Notes: a model not told the origin generated them from the sequence alone. Numbered from the stretch's first letter, positions 15,873-26,181 are shown. The stretch is DNA of 64,000 nucleotides from Poseidonocella sedimentorum (GCF_900116005.1 NZ_FOYI01000001.1:1-64000); one strand, 5' to 3'. Made by a program: numbers and translations.

Positions 15873-17174
15873 ATGCCCCAGATCCTCGACAGTACCGCCC
15901 CGGACTTCGAAACCGCCTTTTCGGCCCTCCTGAGCGCCAAGCGCGAGGACAGCCCGGATGTGGATGCCGCGGTGGCGGAGATCATCGCCGATGTGCGCGC
16001 GCGGGGCGATGCGGCGCTCATCGAGCTCACCGCGCGGTTTGACCGGCTGAGCCTGACGCCCGAGACGCTGGCCTTCACGCCGGGCGAGATTGACGCGCTT
16101 TGCGCCGAGGTGCCCCCCGAAGAGCGCGATGCTCTGGAGATCGCGGCCGAACGCATCCGCGCCTACCACTTGCGCCAGATGCCGAGCGATGAAAGCTGGA
16201 CCGATGCGGCCGGCGCGACGCTCGGCTGGCGGTGGGGGCCGGTGGATGCGGCGGGGCTCTACGTGCCCGGCGGCCTTGCGTCCTACCCGTCCTCGGTGCT
16301 GATGAACGCGCTCCCGGCCAAGGTCGCGGGCGTCGGCCGTCTCGCCATCGCCGTGCCGACGCCGGACGGGTTGGCCAACCCGCTCGTCCTGCTCGCGGCC
16401 CGGCTTGCCGGGGTGGACGAGATCTACCGCATCGGCGGCGCGCAAGCCATCGCCGCGCTCGCCTACGGCACCAAAACCATCGCGCCCGTTGACAAGATCA
16501 CCGGGCCGGGCAACGCTTTCGTCGCGGCCGCCAAGCGCCGGGTGTTCGGCAAGGTGGGCATCGACATGATCGCGGGGCCTTCAGAGATCCTCGTGATCGC
16601 GGACGCGGCAAACGATCCGGAATTCATCGCGCTGGACCTGCTGTCGCAGGCCGAACACGATGAGAGCGCCCAGTCGATCCTGATCACCACCGATGCCGCC
16701 TTCGGCGCAGCCGTCGTGGCCGAGGTGGAGGCCCAGCTGAAGGTGCTCGATCGCCGCGCCATCGCGGGCAAGAGCTGGGCGGATTTCGGCGCGGTCATCA
16801 CCGTCCCCGACCTCGAGACCGCCGCCGCGCTCTCCAACCGGATCGCGCCCGAACACCTCGAGCTTTGCGTCGCTGATCCCGACGCGCTGGCCGATCAGAT
16901 CACCCACGCAGGCGCGATCTTCCTTGGCCAGTACACGCCCGAAGCCATCGGCGATTACGTCGGCGGGCCCAACCACGTGCTGCCCACGGCCCGCTCCGCG
17001 CGTTTCTCCTCGGGCCTGTCGGTCATGGATTTTCTCAAGCGAACGACGCTGGCCCGGATGACCCCGGACGCGCTCCGCGCCATAGGCCCCGCCGCCGAGA
17101 CCCTCGCCGCCGCCGAGGGGCTTCAGGCGCACGGCCTGTCCGTGACCGCCCGGCTGCGCAAGCTAAACCGTTAG
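15873..17174 (+). CDS. hisD: histidinol dehydrogenase
   Basis: 433 aa. It catalyses the last two steps of histidine synthesis, histidinol to histidine with two NAD, using zinc. Visible are the family core ITGPGNAFVAAAKR, the segment DLLSQAEHDESAQS with the zinc-binding Gln/His region, and the C-terminal GGPNHVLPTARSARFSSGLS. Length is normal. The UPF0262 and phosphatase genes follow in the same direction, the usual hisD neighbourhood in this order. Confidence 0.97.
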   Translation: MPQILDSTAPDFETAFSALLSAKREDSPDVDAAVAEIIADVRARGDAALIELTARFDRLSLTPETLAFTPGEIDALCAEVPPEERDALEIAAERIRAYHLRQMPSDESWTDAAGATLGWRWGPVDAAGLYVPGGLASYPSSVLMNALPAKVAGVGRLAIAVPTPDGLANPLVLLAARLAGVDEIYRIGGAQAIAALAYGTKTIAPVDKITGPGNAFVAAAKRRVFGKVGIDMIAGPSEILVIADAANDPEFIALDLLSQAEHDESAQSILITTDAAFGAAVVAEVEAQLKVLDRRAIAGKSWADFGAVITVPDLETAAALSNRIAPEHLELCVADPDALADQITHAGAIFLGQYTPEAIGDYVGGPNHVLPTARSARFSSGLSVMDFLKRTTLARMTPDALRAIGPAAETLAAAEGLQAHGLSVTARLRKLNR

Positions 17175-17238
17175 GTGCAATTGCCCCGGACCGGCCCATC
17201 CGCTACTCAGAATGCAAATCATTCCCCTCCGGTGCCGC

Positions 17239-17718
17239 ATGACCCGCCTGACAGACATCACGCTCGATGACGCAAATCTCCCGCCGCCCACGCCGGAGAT
17301 CGAGCAGGAGCGCCGCGTTGCGATTTTCGATCTGCTCGAAGAGAACAGCTTTTCCCTGCCCCCGCGCGAGGGAGGCGATGTCGCACCCGGGCCGTTTCAC
17401 CTCGATCTGGCAATCCGCGACAAGCGCCTTGTCTTCGCGGTCCGCAGCACGGCGGCCGAGCCGCAGGCCGAGTTCCACCTCTCGCTCACCCCTTTCCGCC
17501 AGGTGGTGAAGGATTACATCCAGATCTGCGAGAGCTATTTCGACGCGGTCAAACGCCTGCCCCCATCCCAGATCGAGACCATCGACATGGCCCGCCGCGG
17601 CATCCACGACGAGGGCGCACGCATCCTCAAGGAACGGCTCGACGGCAAGGCCGAGGTGGATGACGCCACCGCCCGCCGCCTCTTCACCCTCATCTGCGTG
17701 CTGCATTTCGGGGGCTAG
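17239..17718 (+). CDS. UPF0262 family protein
   Basis: 159 aa from ATG 17239, which gives the family's usual start (MTRLTDITLDDANLPPPTPE). The conserved stretches EQERRVAIFDLLEENSF and KDYIQICESYFDAVK are present. The family is alphaproteobacterial and uncharacterised. It lies between hisD and a phosphatase in a likely operon. Confidence 0.9.
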   Translation: MTRLTDITLDDANLPPPTPEIEQERRVAIFDLLEENSFSLPPREGGDVAPGPFHLDLAIRDKRLVFAVRSTAAEPQAEFHLSLTPFRQVVKDYIQICESYFDAVKRLPPSQIETIDMARRGIHDEGARILKERLDGKAEVDDATARRLFTLICVLHFGG

Positions 17719-17722
17719 CCGC

Positions 17723-18184
17723 ATGGGGCAGCATGATTTGAAATCGGTGCTTTTCTGCTGCGATCACAACGTGCTACGCTCGTCCATGGCCGAAGGTATC
17801 CTGAAAAAGCGCGCCGGCCGCACAATCTCCGCGCTCTCAGTTGGCGTCGAGAACGACCTCCAAATCGACGGGCTCGCCTTTGCGGTCTGCGCCGAGAACA
17901 GTGTCGAGTTGATCCGCGACGGCACGCGCTGCTTTGATGAGCGCGCCAAAGGGGGCGAAGAGCTGGACAGCTTCGATCTCGCCGTCCCCCTCTCCCCGGC
18001 ACGCCAGCGCCGCGCACTCGCCCTCACCCGGGGCTGCCCGCTTCCGGTGGAATACCGGTCGACCCTCGATCCGACCCCCATCGGCCAAAGCCGCCACGAC
18101 AAGCCCTCCGCCAGCCGTCAGGCCCGCAACCAGTTCGCCGACCGGCAACAAGACCGCTTCGGCGCCAAAAGGACCTCCGCATGA
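17723..18184 (+). CDS. low-molecular-weight protein-tyrosine-phosphatase-like protein
   Basis: 153 aa. The P-loop is CCDHNVLRSSMAEGI, an alphaproteobacterial variant of C-x5-R-S, and the C-terminal acid loop is STLDPTPIG, where the usual motif is D-P. Catalytic Cys and Arg are present. It could be a phosphatase or an arsenate-reductase-like enzyme; this subgroup, always after UPF0262 in my memory, is uncharacterised. The stop overlaps the next start (ATGA). Confidence 0.8.
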   Translation: MGQHDLKSVLFCCDHNVLRSSMAEGILKKRAGRTISALSVGVENDLQIDGLAFAVCAENSVELIRDGTRCFDERAKGGEELDSFDLAVPLSPARQRRALALTRGCPLPVEYRSTLDPTPIGQSRHDKPSASRQARNQFADRQQDRFGAKRTSA

Positions 18185-18567
18185 TCCTCCAGACCTATTT
18201 CGACGCCTTCAACCGGGGCGACACCGACGCGATGCTCGACTGCCTCGCCGAGGACGTCGCCCACCACGTCAACGAGGGCCAGATCCGCCACGGCAAAGCC
18301 GCTTTCCGCGACTTCTGCGCCCACATGTCCCGATGCTACCGCGAAGAGCTCACCGACCTCACGCTGTTCCTCAACGAGGATGCAACCCGCGGCGCCGCCG
18401 AATTCATCGTCAACGGAACCTACCTCGCCACCGACGCCGGCCTGCCCGAAGCGCGCGGCCAGAGCTACCGCCTCCCCGCCGGGTCCTTCTTTTCGCTCGA
18501 AGGCGGCAAGATCACCCGCGTCGTGACCTACTACAACCTGGCCGACTGGATCCGGCAGGTCTCCTGA
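18181..18567 (+). CDS. SnoaL-like / NTF2-fold protein
   Basis: 128 aa. It begins ILQTYFDAFNRGDTDAMLDCL and contains EDVAHHVNEG and GSFFSLEGGKITRVVTYYN, the pattern of SnoaL-like ketosteroid-isomerase-fold enzymes. The substrate is unknown. It overlaps both neighbours by a base or more, so it belongs to the same transcript as the phosphatase and the acetyltransferase. Confidence 0.8.
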   Translation: MILQTYFDAFNRGDTDAMLDCLAEDVAHHVNEGQIRHGKAAFRDFCAHMSRCYREELTDLTLFLNEDATRGAAEFIVNGTYLATDAGLPEARGQSYRLPAGSFFSLEGGKITRVVTYYNLADWIRQVS

Positions 18568-19148
18568 TGGAGATCCGCGCCCTCACCGGCCCGGCCCTCG
18601 ACGCTGCGCTGGACGACGTCGCCCGCCTGCGCCTCGCGGTCTTCCGCGACTGGCCCTACCTCTACGATGGCGATCCGGACTACGAGCGCGCCTACCTCGC
18701 CGCCTACCGGGACAGCCCCCGCGCCATAGTCGTCGGCGCCTTTGACGGGCCCGCGCTCGTCGGCGCCGCCACCGGCACCCCGATGCAGGACCACGCCGAG
18801 GAGTTTGCCACGGCCCTCGCCGATCACCACGTCCCGCTCGATCAAACCTTTTACTGCGCCGAAAGCGTGCTCCTGCCCGCCTATCGCGGCCAAGGCATCG
18901 GCCACGCCTTCTTCGACGCCCGCGAAGCCCACGCCCGCGCACACGGCTTCACCCATGCCGCCTTCTGCGCTGTGATCCGCCCGGATTCCCACCCCGCGCG
19001 CCCCGCGCCCCACCGGACGCTCGATCCCTTCTGGCGCAAACGCGGCTACGCCCCGCTCCCCGGCGCCATCGCAACTTTCCACTGGAAAGACCTCGGCCAA
19101 ACCGAAGAGACCGCCCACGCGCTCCAATTCTGGCGCCGCGCCCTCTAG
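18567..19148 (+). CDS. GNAT-family N-acetyltransferase
   Basis: 193 aa from ATG 18567, sharing one base with the previous stop (TGATG). The acetyl-CoA-binding motif A appears as ESVLLPAYRGQGIGHAFFDA. Substrate unknown. It is the last gene of the hisD-side operon; a GC-rich stem-loop region follows before the convergent nlpD. Confidence 0.85.
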   Translation: MEIRALTGPALDAALDDVARLRLAVFRDWPYLYDGDPDYERAYLAAYRDSPRAIVVGAFDGPALVGAATGTPMQDHAEEFATALADHHVPLDQTFYCAESVLLPAYRGQGIGHAFFDAREAHARAHGFTHAAFCAVIRPDSHPARPAPHRTLDPFWRKRGYAPLPGAIATFHWKDLGQTEETAHALQFWRRAL

Positions 19149-19215
19149 CTTCTTCTCTTCGGGAAATACTCCGGGGGAGGCCGCCAAAGGCGGACGGGGG
19201 CAGCGCCCCCTCCGG

Positions 19216-20379
19216 TCAGTTCAGATACGGCACCGGGTCAACACTCTCGAACCCCTGTCGGACTTCGAAATGCACAAAGGACGGCTCGCCCGACCGCACC
19301 GTGGCAATCTGCTCGCCGCGCCGGACCGTATCGCCCTTCTCCACGCTGAGGTCGCCCACATTGGCATAGACCGTCAGCAACCCGTCGTCGTGGCGCAGCA
19401 CCACGATCGGCACGTTCTCGGTGTTGCGCGTGATCGCCGCCACGCTGCCCGCTTCGGCGGCCTTTACCGCGGTCCCGGCGGGGGCCGCGATGTCGATGCC
19501 GTCGTTGCGGCCCTTGGCGTATTCGCGAATGATGCTGCCGTTGACCGGGTAGCCGAGGCGCCCGTCGCTTGCCACGGGCGCGGGGGTCGGCGCCGGGGTG
19601 GCCGGCGCGGCCGCAACCGGTGTTGTGTCGTCCGCGGGCAGGGGGGTCGAGGCGCTCGGCGGGGTCGGGGTGGGCGACCCCGCTCCGGGGCCGGTCACTG
19701 CGCCGGCGGCGGCCGTGCGCTCCGGCGGGGTCTGGCCCGCCACCGGAATGAGCAGGTACTGCCCTTCCTTGATCGTGTAATTCGCATCCAGCCCGTTCCA
19801 CTCTGCCAGCGCCCGCACCGACACGCCGTAAAGCCGCGAAACGGTGAAGGCCGTCTCCCCGCGCACCACCTTGTGGCGCAGCGGCTCTGGGGCTTCGGCG
19901 GCCGGGGCGGCGGGCAGGGGCGTGGTCTGGACCTCGGCCTCATCGATCGCGCGCCCCGCGATCACCGTGACATCCTCCGACGCCTCGGGCACGCGCCCCT
20001 TGAGCACGATCACCTCGCCGTCGCGCAACGTGTCTCCGGTCTGGATGCCGTTGTGCTGCGCCAGCTCCTGCGCATCGACGCCGACCCGCGCGGCCAGCGT
20101 GGCCAGGGTATCGCCTCCCCGCGCCACCGCGACCTGATAGTTGGGATAGGAAATCACGCCGCGCGCATCCGGCTCGGGCCGCGTGCCAACGGCCGTCTGC
20201 ACGGCGGCGCTGGTGTCCAGGGTCGTGCCGAACGTGTCGCGGATGTCCAGATCGACCGGCTCCGAACACCCCGCCAGCAGCGCCAGCACCGGCACGGCCC
20301 ACCGCGCGCCTGAACGCCCTGCAAAGGGCGACGCCATCTTCCGCACATCGACCGCCTTGGTCACTACCGCCTCGACCAT
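19216..20379 (-). CDS. nlpD: NlpD-like lipoprotein with two LysM domains and a degenerate M23 domain
   Basis: 387 aa from ATG 20379, which has GAGGGAAG upstream. The lipobox LLAGC marks a lipoprotein. Two LysM repeats follow (VARGGDTLATLAARVGV and VRGETAFTVSRLYGV), then a proline/alanine/threonine linker and a C-terminal LytM/M23 domain. The usual zinc ligands are altered: NDGIDI replaces HxGxD, and only one His remains in FVHFEVR. It is thus likely an amidase activator, as E. coli NlpD/EnvC, not an enzyme. The order surE-pcm-nlpD supports the name. Confidence 0.88.
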   Translation of the reverse strand: MVEAVVTKAVDVRKMASPFAGRSGARWAVPVLALLAGCSEPVDLDIRDTFGTTLDTSAAVQTAVGTRPEPDARGVISYPNYQVAVARGGDTLATLAARVGVDAQELAQHNGIQTGDTLRDGEVIVLKGRVPEASEDVTVIAGRAIDEAEVQTTPLPAAPAAEAPEPLRHKVVRGETAFTVSRLYGVSVRALAEWNGLDANYTIKEGQYLLIPVAGQTPPERTAAAGAVTGPGAGSPTPTPPSASTPLPADDTTPVAAAPATPAPTPAPVASDGRLGYPVNGSIIREYAKGRNDGIDIAAPAGTAVKAAEAGSVAAITRNTENVPIVVLRHDDGLLTVYANVGDLSVEKGDTVRRGEQIATVRSGEPSFVHFEVRQGFESVDPVPYLN

Positions 20380-20433
20380 CCTGCTTCCCTCAAATCCGCC
20401 CCTGTTGCCCGGGGGTTGCCGCATTTCGGCCGG

Positions 20434-21078
20434 TCAGTCTTGTCCCAGCCCTTCCAGCAGGGGCACGAAACGCACCTGCCGGAGCTCGTCGTAGTCATAG
20501 CTTGTCTCGCCGGTCCGCGTGACCCGGATCAGCGTCTGCACCGTGTCGGACTGGCCCACCGGCAGGATCATGATACCGCCAATCTTGAGCTGGGCCAAGA
20601 GCGGGCCCGGCGGGTCTTCGGCCGCCGCGGTCACGAGGATGCGATCAAATGGCGCCTGTTCGGGCAAACCGTGCGAGCCGTCGGCGGTCATGGTGATGAT
20701 GGTCGACAGGCCCAGCTCGGTGAAAATCGCCTGCGCCGATTGCGCCAGCCGCCGGTGCCGGTCAACGGTATAGACCCGCCGCGCCAGCTGGCTCAGGATC
20801 GCCGCCTGGTAGCCCGACCCGGTTCCCACCTCCAGAACCTTGTCGCGGGGCGAGATCTTGAGCGCCTGGGTCATGAGCCCCACGACCGACGGCTGGCTGA
20901 TGGTCTGCCCGCAAGCGATGGGCAGGGGCATGTCCTCATAGGCCCTTTCGGCAAAAACCCCGCGCACAAAGGCGCCGCGGTCGATCCGCTCCATCGCCTT
21001 GAGCACCGCCTCATCCGTCACCCCGCGCGAGCGCAGGGCAAAGAGGAACTGCATCTTCTGTTCCGCCTCGGCGCTCAT
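20434..21078 (-). CDS. pcm: protein-L-isoaspartate O-methyltransferase
   Basis: 214 aa from ATG 21078. It repairs isoaspartyl residues using SAM. Visible are the substrate loop [17 protein letters not shown] and the SAM-binding motif [15 protein letters not shown], followed by RVYTVDRH. It lies 13 nt after the surE stop and is transcribed with it. Longer in-frame starts would run into surE and are rejected. Confidence 0.95.
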   Translation of the reverse strand: MSAEAEQKMQFLFALRSRGVTDEAVLKAMERIDRGAFVRGVFAERAYEDMPLPIACGQTISQPSVVGLMTQALKISPRDKVLEVGTGSGYQAAILSQLARRVYTVDRHRRLAQSAQAIFTELGLSTIITMTADGSHGLPEQAPFDRILVTAAAEDPPGPLLAQLKIGGIMILPVGQSDTVQTLIRVTRTGETSYDYDELRQVRFVPLLEGLGQD

Positions 21079-21091
21079 CGTGACCGGCCCC

Positions 21092-21877
21092 TCATTCGAG
21101 TCCCCGGAGCGCATCGAGCATGTCATGCGCGGTGAGGTCCGCGCGCATTGGCGTGACGGAAATGTAGCCCTCAAGATTGACCGAGGCGTCGGTGTCCGGC
21201 CCCGAGCACTCCTGCTGCGAGCCGCCCACGATCCACAGGAAACGCCGGGTGGCGGGAGACAGCGTCGCCGTCACGCCAAAGCGCCCATGGCCGCGATACC
21301 CCTGTGCCACGACGCGCAGCCCCTTGACATCGGCCGCCGCGACGGGCGGAAAATTCACGTTGTAAAACAGCCGGTAATCGCTCCCGCCCGTCCACAGATC
21401 CTGCGCCAGAAGCCGCCGGACCGTTTCGGCCCCGTGCTTGCGCGCGGTCTCGAACGGGTCTTCGAGACCTTGCAGGTCCGGGCCGTAATACTGGCTCAGC
21501 GCGATTGCGCGGCAGCCCTGAAGCGCCCCCTCCATCGCGCCCCCAAGCGTGCCGGAATAGAGCGCGTTTTCCGCCGAGTTGTTGCCCCGGTTGACCCCCG
21601 AGAGCACCAGATCCGGCGCCACGTCGTCAAAGACATCGTGGATCCCCGCGAGCACGCAATCGGCCGGGCTGCCCTCGGCGGCAAAAACGCGCGGCGCGAT
21701 CTCGGTGATCATCGTGGGCTTGGTGTAGCTGATGCAATGGGCCACGCCCGATTGCTCGAAGGCCGGCGCCACGGTCCAGACCTCGCCCCCGGGCCCCGCG
21801 ATCTCGTGTGCAATCGCGTCGAGGACCTGTAGGCCCGGCGCGTTGATGCCGTCGTCGTTGGTGATGAGGATGCGCAT
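21092..21877 (-). CDS. surE: 5'/3'-nucleotidase SurE
   Basis: 261 aa from ATG 21877 ([16 protein letters not shown]). The metal-binding D8-D9 and the [20 protein letters not shown] motif (Ser and Asn ligands) are intact. It is a metal-dependent nucleoside monophosphate phosphatase of stationary-phase survival. An upstream ATG at 21916 would add 13 non-conserved residues. It heads the minus-strand surE-pcm-nlpD cluster. Confidence 0.95.
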   Translation of the reverse strand: MRILITNDDGINAPGLQVLDAIAHEIAGPGGEVWTVAPAFEQSGVAHCISYTKPTMITEIAPRVFAAEGSPADCVLAGIHDVFDDVAPDLVLSGVNRGNNSAENALYSGTLGGAMEGALQGCRAIALSQYYGPDLQGLEDPFETARKHGAETVRRLLAQDLWTGGSDYRLFYNVNFPPVAAADVKGLRVVAQGYRGHGRFGVTATLSPATRRFLWIVGGSQQECSGPDTDASVNLEGYISVTPMRADLTAHDMLDALRGLE

Positions 21878-22068
21878 GGCGTCGCTCGAAGCTCCGGGGC
21901 TTGGGGTTTGGCTCATCTCGATTGCTCTGTTCCATAGGCGAGCGGCCGGTGGCGGGCAAGCCGGGCCCGGCGCGCGCGGGCAATATCGGGCCGCTTGGCC
22001 GGTATCTGTTGCCCAATGGCACTGATCCGGGCTCTAACGGGCGCGACCACAGCGCGAAAGGGGCGACG

Positions 22069-22458
22069 ATGAGCGGGATGGTACTGGATGCGGTCGGTGT
22101 GACCGCGCGCGATATGGGCGCGAGCGTGGCGTTCTATGAGCGTTTGGGCTTTTCCTTTGCGCCCTGGACGGCGCAGGACAAGCACGTTGAGGCCCAGCTC
22201 GGCGGCGCGGGCCCGCGGCTGATGATCGATGCGGCGGATCTGGCCGAAGGGCTCATCGGCGCCGCGCCCCGGCCCGCCAACCACGCGCAGTTCGCCTTGC
22301 TTTGCGCCGCGCCGTCCGAGGTGGATGCCCGCGTGGCCGCGCTCGCGGAGGCCGGGCACCGGGTCGAAGCCGCGCCGTTCGATGCGCCCTGGGGCCAGCG
22401 CTACGCCACCGTGGCCGACCCGGAGGGCTATCTCATCGATCTCTTCGCCGCGCTGTAA
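22069..22458 (+). CDS. VOC-family (glyoxalase/bleomycin-resistance fold) protein
   Basis: 129 aa from ATG 22069, preceded by AAAGGGGCGACG. Paired beta-alpha-beta modules are recognisable: DAVGVTARDMGASVAFYERLGF and VADPEGYLIDLFAAL. The terminal acidic metal ligand region is present in the second module. Substrate cannot be inferred. It stands alone between the divergent surE cluster and the convergent SDR gene. Confidence 0.85.
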   Translation: MSGMVLDAVGVTARDMGASVAFYERLGFSFAPWTAQDKHVEAQLGGAGPRLMIDAADLAEGLIGAAPRPANHAQFALLCAAPSEVDARVAALAEAGHRVEAAPFDAPWGQRYATVADPEGYLIDLFAAL

Positions 22459-22465
22459 TCGAGCC

Positions 22466-23119
22466 TCAGAGCCCCAATTCGGCCAGTATCCGCGCCGCCT
22501 CATCGCGCGGATCGGCCAGCGCGTCACGGTTCTCGCCGGGGTGAAACCGCGCCCGCGTCGCCGTAGGCATCGGCTTGGGCGCGAGGATGTCGACGCGCGG
22601 GCCCGTGCGCCGGCTCTCCGACTGCCAGCTGCGCGCGAGCGCCATCTGCGCCGCCTTGGTCGCGCCGTAATTGCCGAAAAAGCTCTCTCCGGCGCGCGGA
22701 TCGTCAAAGAACACCGCCCGCCCCTCGGCCCCCAGGAGCGGCGCGAGATAGACGATCAGGCGCTGCGTCGCATCGGCATTGACCGCCTGCGAGCGTTGCC
22801 AGTCCTTCTCGTCGAGATGCTGCGCCGGGGCGAGGGGAGCGGCATGGATCGCAGCGTGGGCCCAGAGATCCACCTTGCCCCAGCGGTCATGGATTCCGCG
22901 GCAGAGCGTCGCCATGGCCGCCGCATCGGCGATATCCATCGGCGCGAGCGTGGCGCTGCCGCCCTTGGCCTTGATCCGGTCGTCGAGCTCTTCGAGCGCG
23001 CCCGTCGTGCGCCCCACGGCAACGATGTGAAACCGCGGTGCGAGCGCCTCCGCCAGAGCCGCCCCGAGTCCGCGCGATGCCCCGGTGATGAGGGCGATAT
23101 CCTGTGTGTGGTCCGTCAT
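22466..23119 (-). CDS. short-chain dehydrogenase/reductase family protein
   Basis: 217 aa. It has the cofactor motif ITGASRGLG and a catalytic Y-x3-K in FGNYGATKAAQMA. The usual N-A-G is replaced by HAAIHAAP. It is an NAD(P)-dependent oxidoreductase of unknown substrate. Confidence 0.85.
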   Translation of the reverse strand: MTDHTQDIALITGASRGLGAALAEALAPRFHIVAVGRTTGALEELDDRIKAKGGSATLAPMDIADAAAMATLCRGIHDRWGKVDLWAHAAIHAAPLAPAQHLDEKDWQRSQAVNADATQRLIVYLAPLLGAEGRAVFFDDPRAGESFFGNYGATKAAQMALARSWQSESRRTGPRVDILAPKPMPTATRARFHPGENRDALADPRDEAARILAELGL

Positions 23120-23249
23120 GGGCTAGCCATTCTCAAATTGCGCGCCATTCTTCAAGGGGTCGCCTGAGGCGAGAGGCGACGCGCGCGCTTGACAATTTCC
23201 CGAACCCGGCGGAAGAGTCGCGCAGATTTGGTCAGGGAGACAGCGCATC

Positions 23250-23825
23250 ATGGCACGGCAACAGGTACTCGGCAAAGCGGCAATCGGCTCGGAGGCGCTC
23301 ATGTGGAAGGCCGCGCTCGTGCTCGGCGGCTCGCTCCTCGTGGCCATCGCGGCCCAGATCACCGTCCCCTTCTTTCCCGTCCCGATGACGCTCCAGATGC
23401 TCGCCGTCCTCGTCGTCGGCGCGGCGCTCGGCTTCCGGCTCGGCTCGCTGGCGCTTCTGGCCTACGTCGCCGAGGGGCTCATGGGCCTGCCGGTCTTCTC
23501 CAAGGGCGGCGCGGGGCTGGCCCACCTCTTCGGCCCCTCGGGCGGCTACATCACCGGCTTCGTCCTCGCCGCCGCCGTGGCGGGCTGGGTCGCCGATCGC
23601 GGCTGGTCGCAGCGCCTGCTGACGCTCATCCCCGGCCTCGCGCTGGCCAGCATCGTGCTCTATATCCCCGGCCTGCTCCAGCTCAAGGTCCTCTCCGGCG
23701 CCGACTGGGGCCAGGTCTGGGCATGGGGCGCGGGCCCATTCCTTCTGGGCGACAGCGTCAAGATCGTGCTCGCGGCGCTGATCGTGACCGGTGGCTGGTC
23801 CGCCCTGCGCGCCCGCAAACGCTGA
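23250..23825 (+). CDS. bioY: biotin transporter BioY
   Basis: 191 aa, an integral membrane S component of the ECF-type biotin transporter. It has about six hydrophobic segments, and the conserved TVPFFPVPMTLQMLAVL and GGYITGFVLAAAVAGW are characteristic. No bioM or bioN is adjacent; BioY can act alone or with distant partners. TTGACA at 23189-23194 may be the -35 of its promoter. A strong terminator follows the gene. Confidence 0.95.
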   Translation: MARQQVLGKAAIGSEALMWKAALVLGGSLLVAIAAQITVPFFPVPMTLQMLAVLVVGAALGFRLGSLALLAYVAEGLMGLPVFSKGGAGLAHLFGPSGGYITGFVLAAAVAGWVADRGWSQRLLTLIPGLALASIVLYIPGLLQLKVLSGADWGQVWAWGAGPFLLGDSVKIVLAALIVTGGWSALRARKR

Positions 23826-23857
23826 CGCCCCGACCACCGGGCTTCGACATTTTGCAA

Positions 23858-23893
23858 CGCTCCGCTCCGGACAACGGGGCGGGGCGTTTTTTT
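23858..23893 (+). terminator. intrinsic terminator of bioY
   Basis: A 12-bp stem (CGCTCCGCTCCG with CGGGGCGGGGCG, using two G-U pairs) encloses a GACAA loop and is followed by seven T. Confidence 0.85.
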
Positions 23894-24677
23894 ATGGCGC
23901 CTCGCCGCGCTCCGCCATCAAACTGTAGAGATGCCAGCTCGCATGGCCGAGCAGCGGCAGGGTGAAAAACAACCCCAGGAACGCCGGGATCATCGCCACC
24001 AGGGTGAGCACCGCGATCAGCAGCGCCCAGCCCAGCATCACCCCGGGCGCGCGGCGCACCACGCCCACGCTGGCGATCATGGCCGTCACGAAATCGACCT
24101 CGCGATCGAGGAGCAACGGCAACCCGATCACCGTGATCGCATAGACCAGAAGCGAAAACCCCGCCCCGACGAGCGAACCCACCCCGAGCATCATCAGCCC
24201 CTCGGGCGTGCGATACACCTCAAGGCTCGTGGAGACGTCGATCATGCTCGAATGGCCGAGGAACAGCGCGAAGATCATGTGGGCAAGGAAAAACCAGAAG
24301 AGAAACAGGATCAGGATGATAGCGCAGAGCGAGGGCAACTGCCGCCGCCCCTGTCGCAGCACCACCCCGAGCACCGGGCCGATCCCAAGCGGCTGGCCCC
24401 GTTCGAGCCGCCGCGACACTTCATAAAGCCCCACCGCGGCAAAGGGTCCCAGAAGCGGAAAGCCGACCGCGGCAAAGACAAGCCAATAGCTCTGGCCCGT
24501 CACCACAGTGACCGCCGCCATCACCAGCCCGATCCCGACATAGACCGCGGCGAAAAACAGCCCCCAAAGCGGCGCGCGGCGCAGATCGGATACTCCCCGC
24601 CGCAAGGCCTCTGCGATCATTTCCCGCGACACCGGCGCAAAGACCGGCACCCCCGGCAACTCCACCATATGGCTCAT
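23892..24677 (-). CDS. DUF2189 family integral membrane protein
   Basis: 261 aa with about six hydrophobic helices. The N-terminal [18 protein letters not shown] and the central [17 protein letters not shown] fit DUF2189, an uncharacterised membrane family in alphaproteobacteria. It converges on bioY, and its stop lies in the T-run of the bioY terminator. Confidence 0.85.
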   Translation of the reverse strand: MSHMVELPGVPVFAPVSREMIAEALRRGVSDLRRAPLWGLFFAAVYVGIGLVMAAVTVVTGQSYWLVFAAVGFPLLGPFAAVGLYEVSRRLERGQPLGIGPVLGVVLRQGRRQLPSLCAIILILFLFWFFLAHMIFALFLGHSSMIDVSTSLEVYRTPEGLMMLGVGSLVGAGFSLLVYAITVIGLPLLLDREVDFVTAMIASVGVVRRAPGVMLGWALLIAVLTLVAMIPAFLGLFFTLPLLGHASWHLYSLMAERGEAP

Positions 24678-24862
24678 TCCTCGCCCCCCTCATCCGCTCG
24701 GTCGCGCCGAGCCTAGCCGCTCGAACACGCCCGCAAAAGCGCCAAGGCCGGGACGCAGGCAGGCCCGCCATCACGACGCACCAATCCGAGCCGTTCCGCC
24801 GCAGGCGAAACGGGCGAGAGGAATGTCGTGCGCCGAAGGCGCTCCGCTTGACAGGAAAGGGC

Positions 24863-25987
24863 CTACTCGCCCTGCGCGTCCGCCCGGCTCTTGCCGGCCA
24901 CATCGAGCGCCAGTGTCGCCGCCATGAACGGATCGAGATCCCCGTCGAGCACGCCCTTGGTGTCCGAGGTCTCGTGGTTGGTCCGCAAGTCCTTCACCAT
25001 CTGGTAGGGCTGCAACACGTAGGAGCGGATCTGGTTGCCCCAGCCCGCATCGCCCTTGGCCTCGTGGGCCGCGTTGATCTCGGCATTCCGCCGGTCGAGC
25101 TCAAGCTGATAGAGCCGCGACTTCAGCGCCTTCATCGCGATATCGCGGTTCTGGTGCTGGGATTTCTCGGAGGAGGTCACCACGATCCCCGTCGGGTTGT
25201 GCGTGATCCGCACCGCTGAGTCGGTGGTGTTGACGTGTTGCCCGCCCGCGCCGGAGGACCGGTAGGTATCGATGCGGATATCGGCCGGGTTCACCTCGAT
25301 CTCGATGTTGTCGTCGACAACCGGATATACCCAGACCGAGGAAAAGGACGTGTGCCGCTTGGCCGCGCTGTCATAGGGCGAGATCCGCACCAGCCGGTGC
25401 ACGCCGGATTCCGACTTGAGCCAGCCATAGGCGTTGTGCCCCGAAATCTTGTAGGTGGCCGATTTGATCCCGGCCTCTTCGCCCGCGCTCTCGGATTGAA
25501 GTTCGACCTTGTAGCCCTTCTTCTCCGCCCAGCGCACATACATCCGCGCCAGCATCGCCGCCCAGTCGCAGCTCTCGGTCCCGCCCGCGCCGGAGTTGAT
25601 TTCAAGGAAGGTGTCGTTGGCATCGGCCTCGCCGTCGAGAAGCGCCTCGAGCTCCTTCTCCGCCGCGCGCGCCTTCAGCGTCTTGAGCGCCGCCTCCGCC
25701 TCGGAGACGACCTCAGCGTCCTCTTCCATCTCGCCCAGCTCGATCAGCTCGATATTGTCCGACATCTCCTGCCGGATGCTCGCGTGGGTCTGCATCGCAT
25801 CGAGCAGTGACTGGCGCTCGCGCATGAGCTTCTGCGCGGCCTCCGGGTCATCCCAGAGCGTCGGGTCTTCCACGCGGGCGTTGAATTCCTCAAGCCGGTG
25901 CGGCGCGGTCTCGATATCCATCCGCTGGGCCAGAAGCTCCAACGACTTTTCAATCTCGGCCACGATGTTCTGGGTCTCTGAGCGCAT
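24863..25987 (-). CDS. prfB: peptide chain release factor 2
   Basis: 374 aa. It recognises UGA/UAA stops and triggers peptide release. The GGQ motif is at 248-250 ([10 protein letters not shown]), and the stop-reading region is [13 protein letters not shown], the SPY form common in alphaproteobacteria in place of SPF. It is a single uninterrupted frame, so there is no programmed +1 frameshift as in E. coli. Confidence 0.97.
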   Translation of the reverse strand: MRSETQNIVAEIEKSLELLAQRMDIETAPHRLEEFNARVEDPTLWDDPEAAQKLMRERQSLLDAMQTHASIRQEMSDNIELIELGEMEEDAEVVSEAEAALKTLKARAAEKELEALLDGEADANDTFLEINSGAGGTESCDWAAMLARMYVRWAEKKGYKVELQSESAGEEAGIKSATYKISGHNAYGWLKSESGVHRLVRISPYDSAAKRHTSFSSVWVYPVVDDNIEIEVNPADIRIDTYRSSGAGGQHVNTTDSAVRITHNPTGIVVTSSEKSQHQNRDIAMKALKSRLYQLELDRRNAEINAAHEAKGDAGWGNQIRSYVLQPYQMVKDLRTNHETSDTKGVLDGDLDPFMAATLALDVAGKSRADAQGE

Positions 25988-26181
25988 GTCCGTCCTGCTG
26001 ATGGCGTTTCAGAGCGGTGTGATATCAAGGCGCGCGGGGCGGAACAAGGTGCTGCGGTGCGCGGGGCGGGCGCTCAAATTTTGGGCGCCGCTGCCCGCTG
26101 CGCGCCCGAGGCCCCCCGCGCTGCCGCTCTCCGGCGTTGACAGGTGCGCTTTCGCTCGGGCTGAAATGGTGGTGCAGGGCG

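Noticed and set aside
24863-25987. Programmed frameshift in prfB
   Set aside because: The frame is uninterrupted from ATG to stop with normal length.
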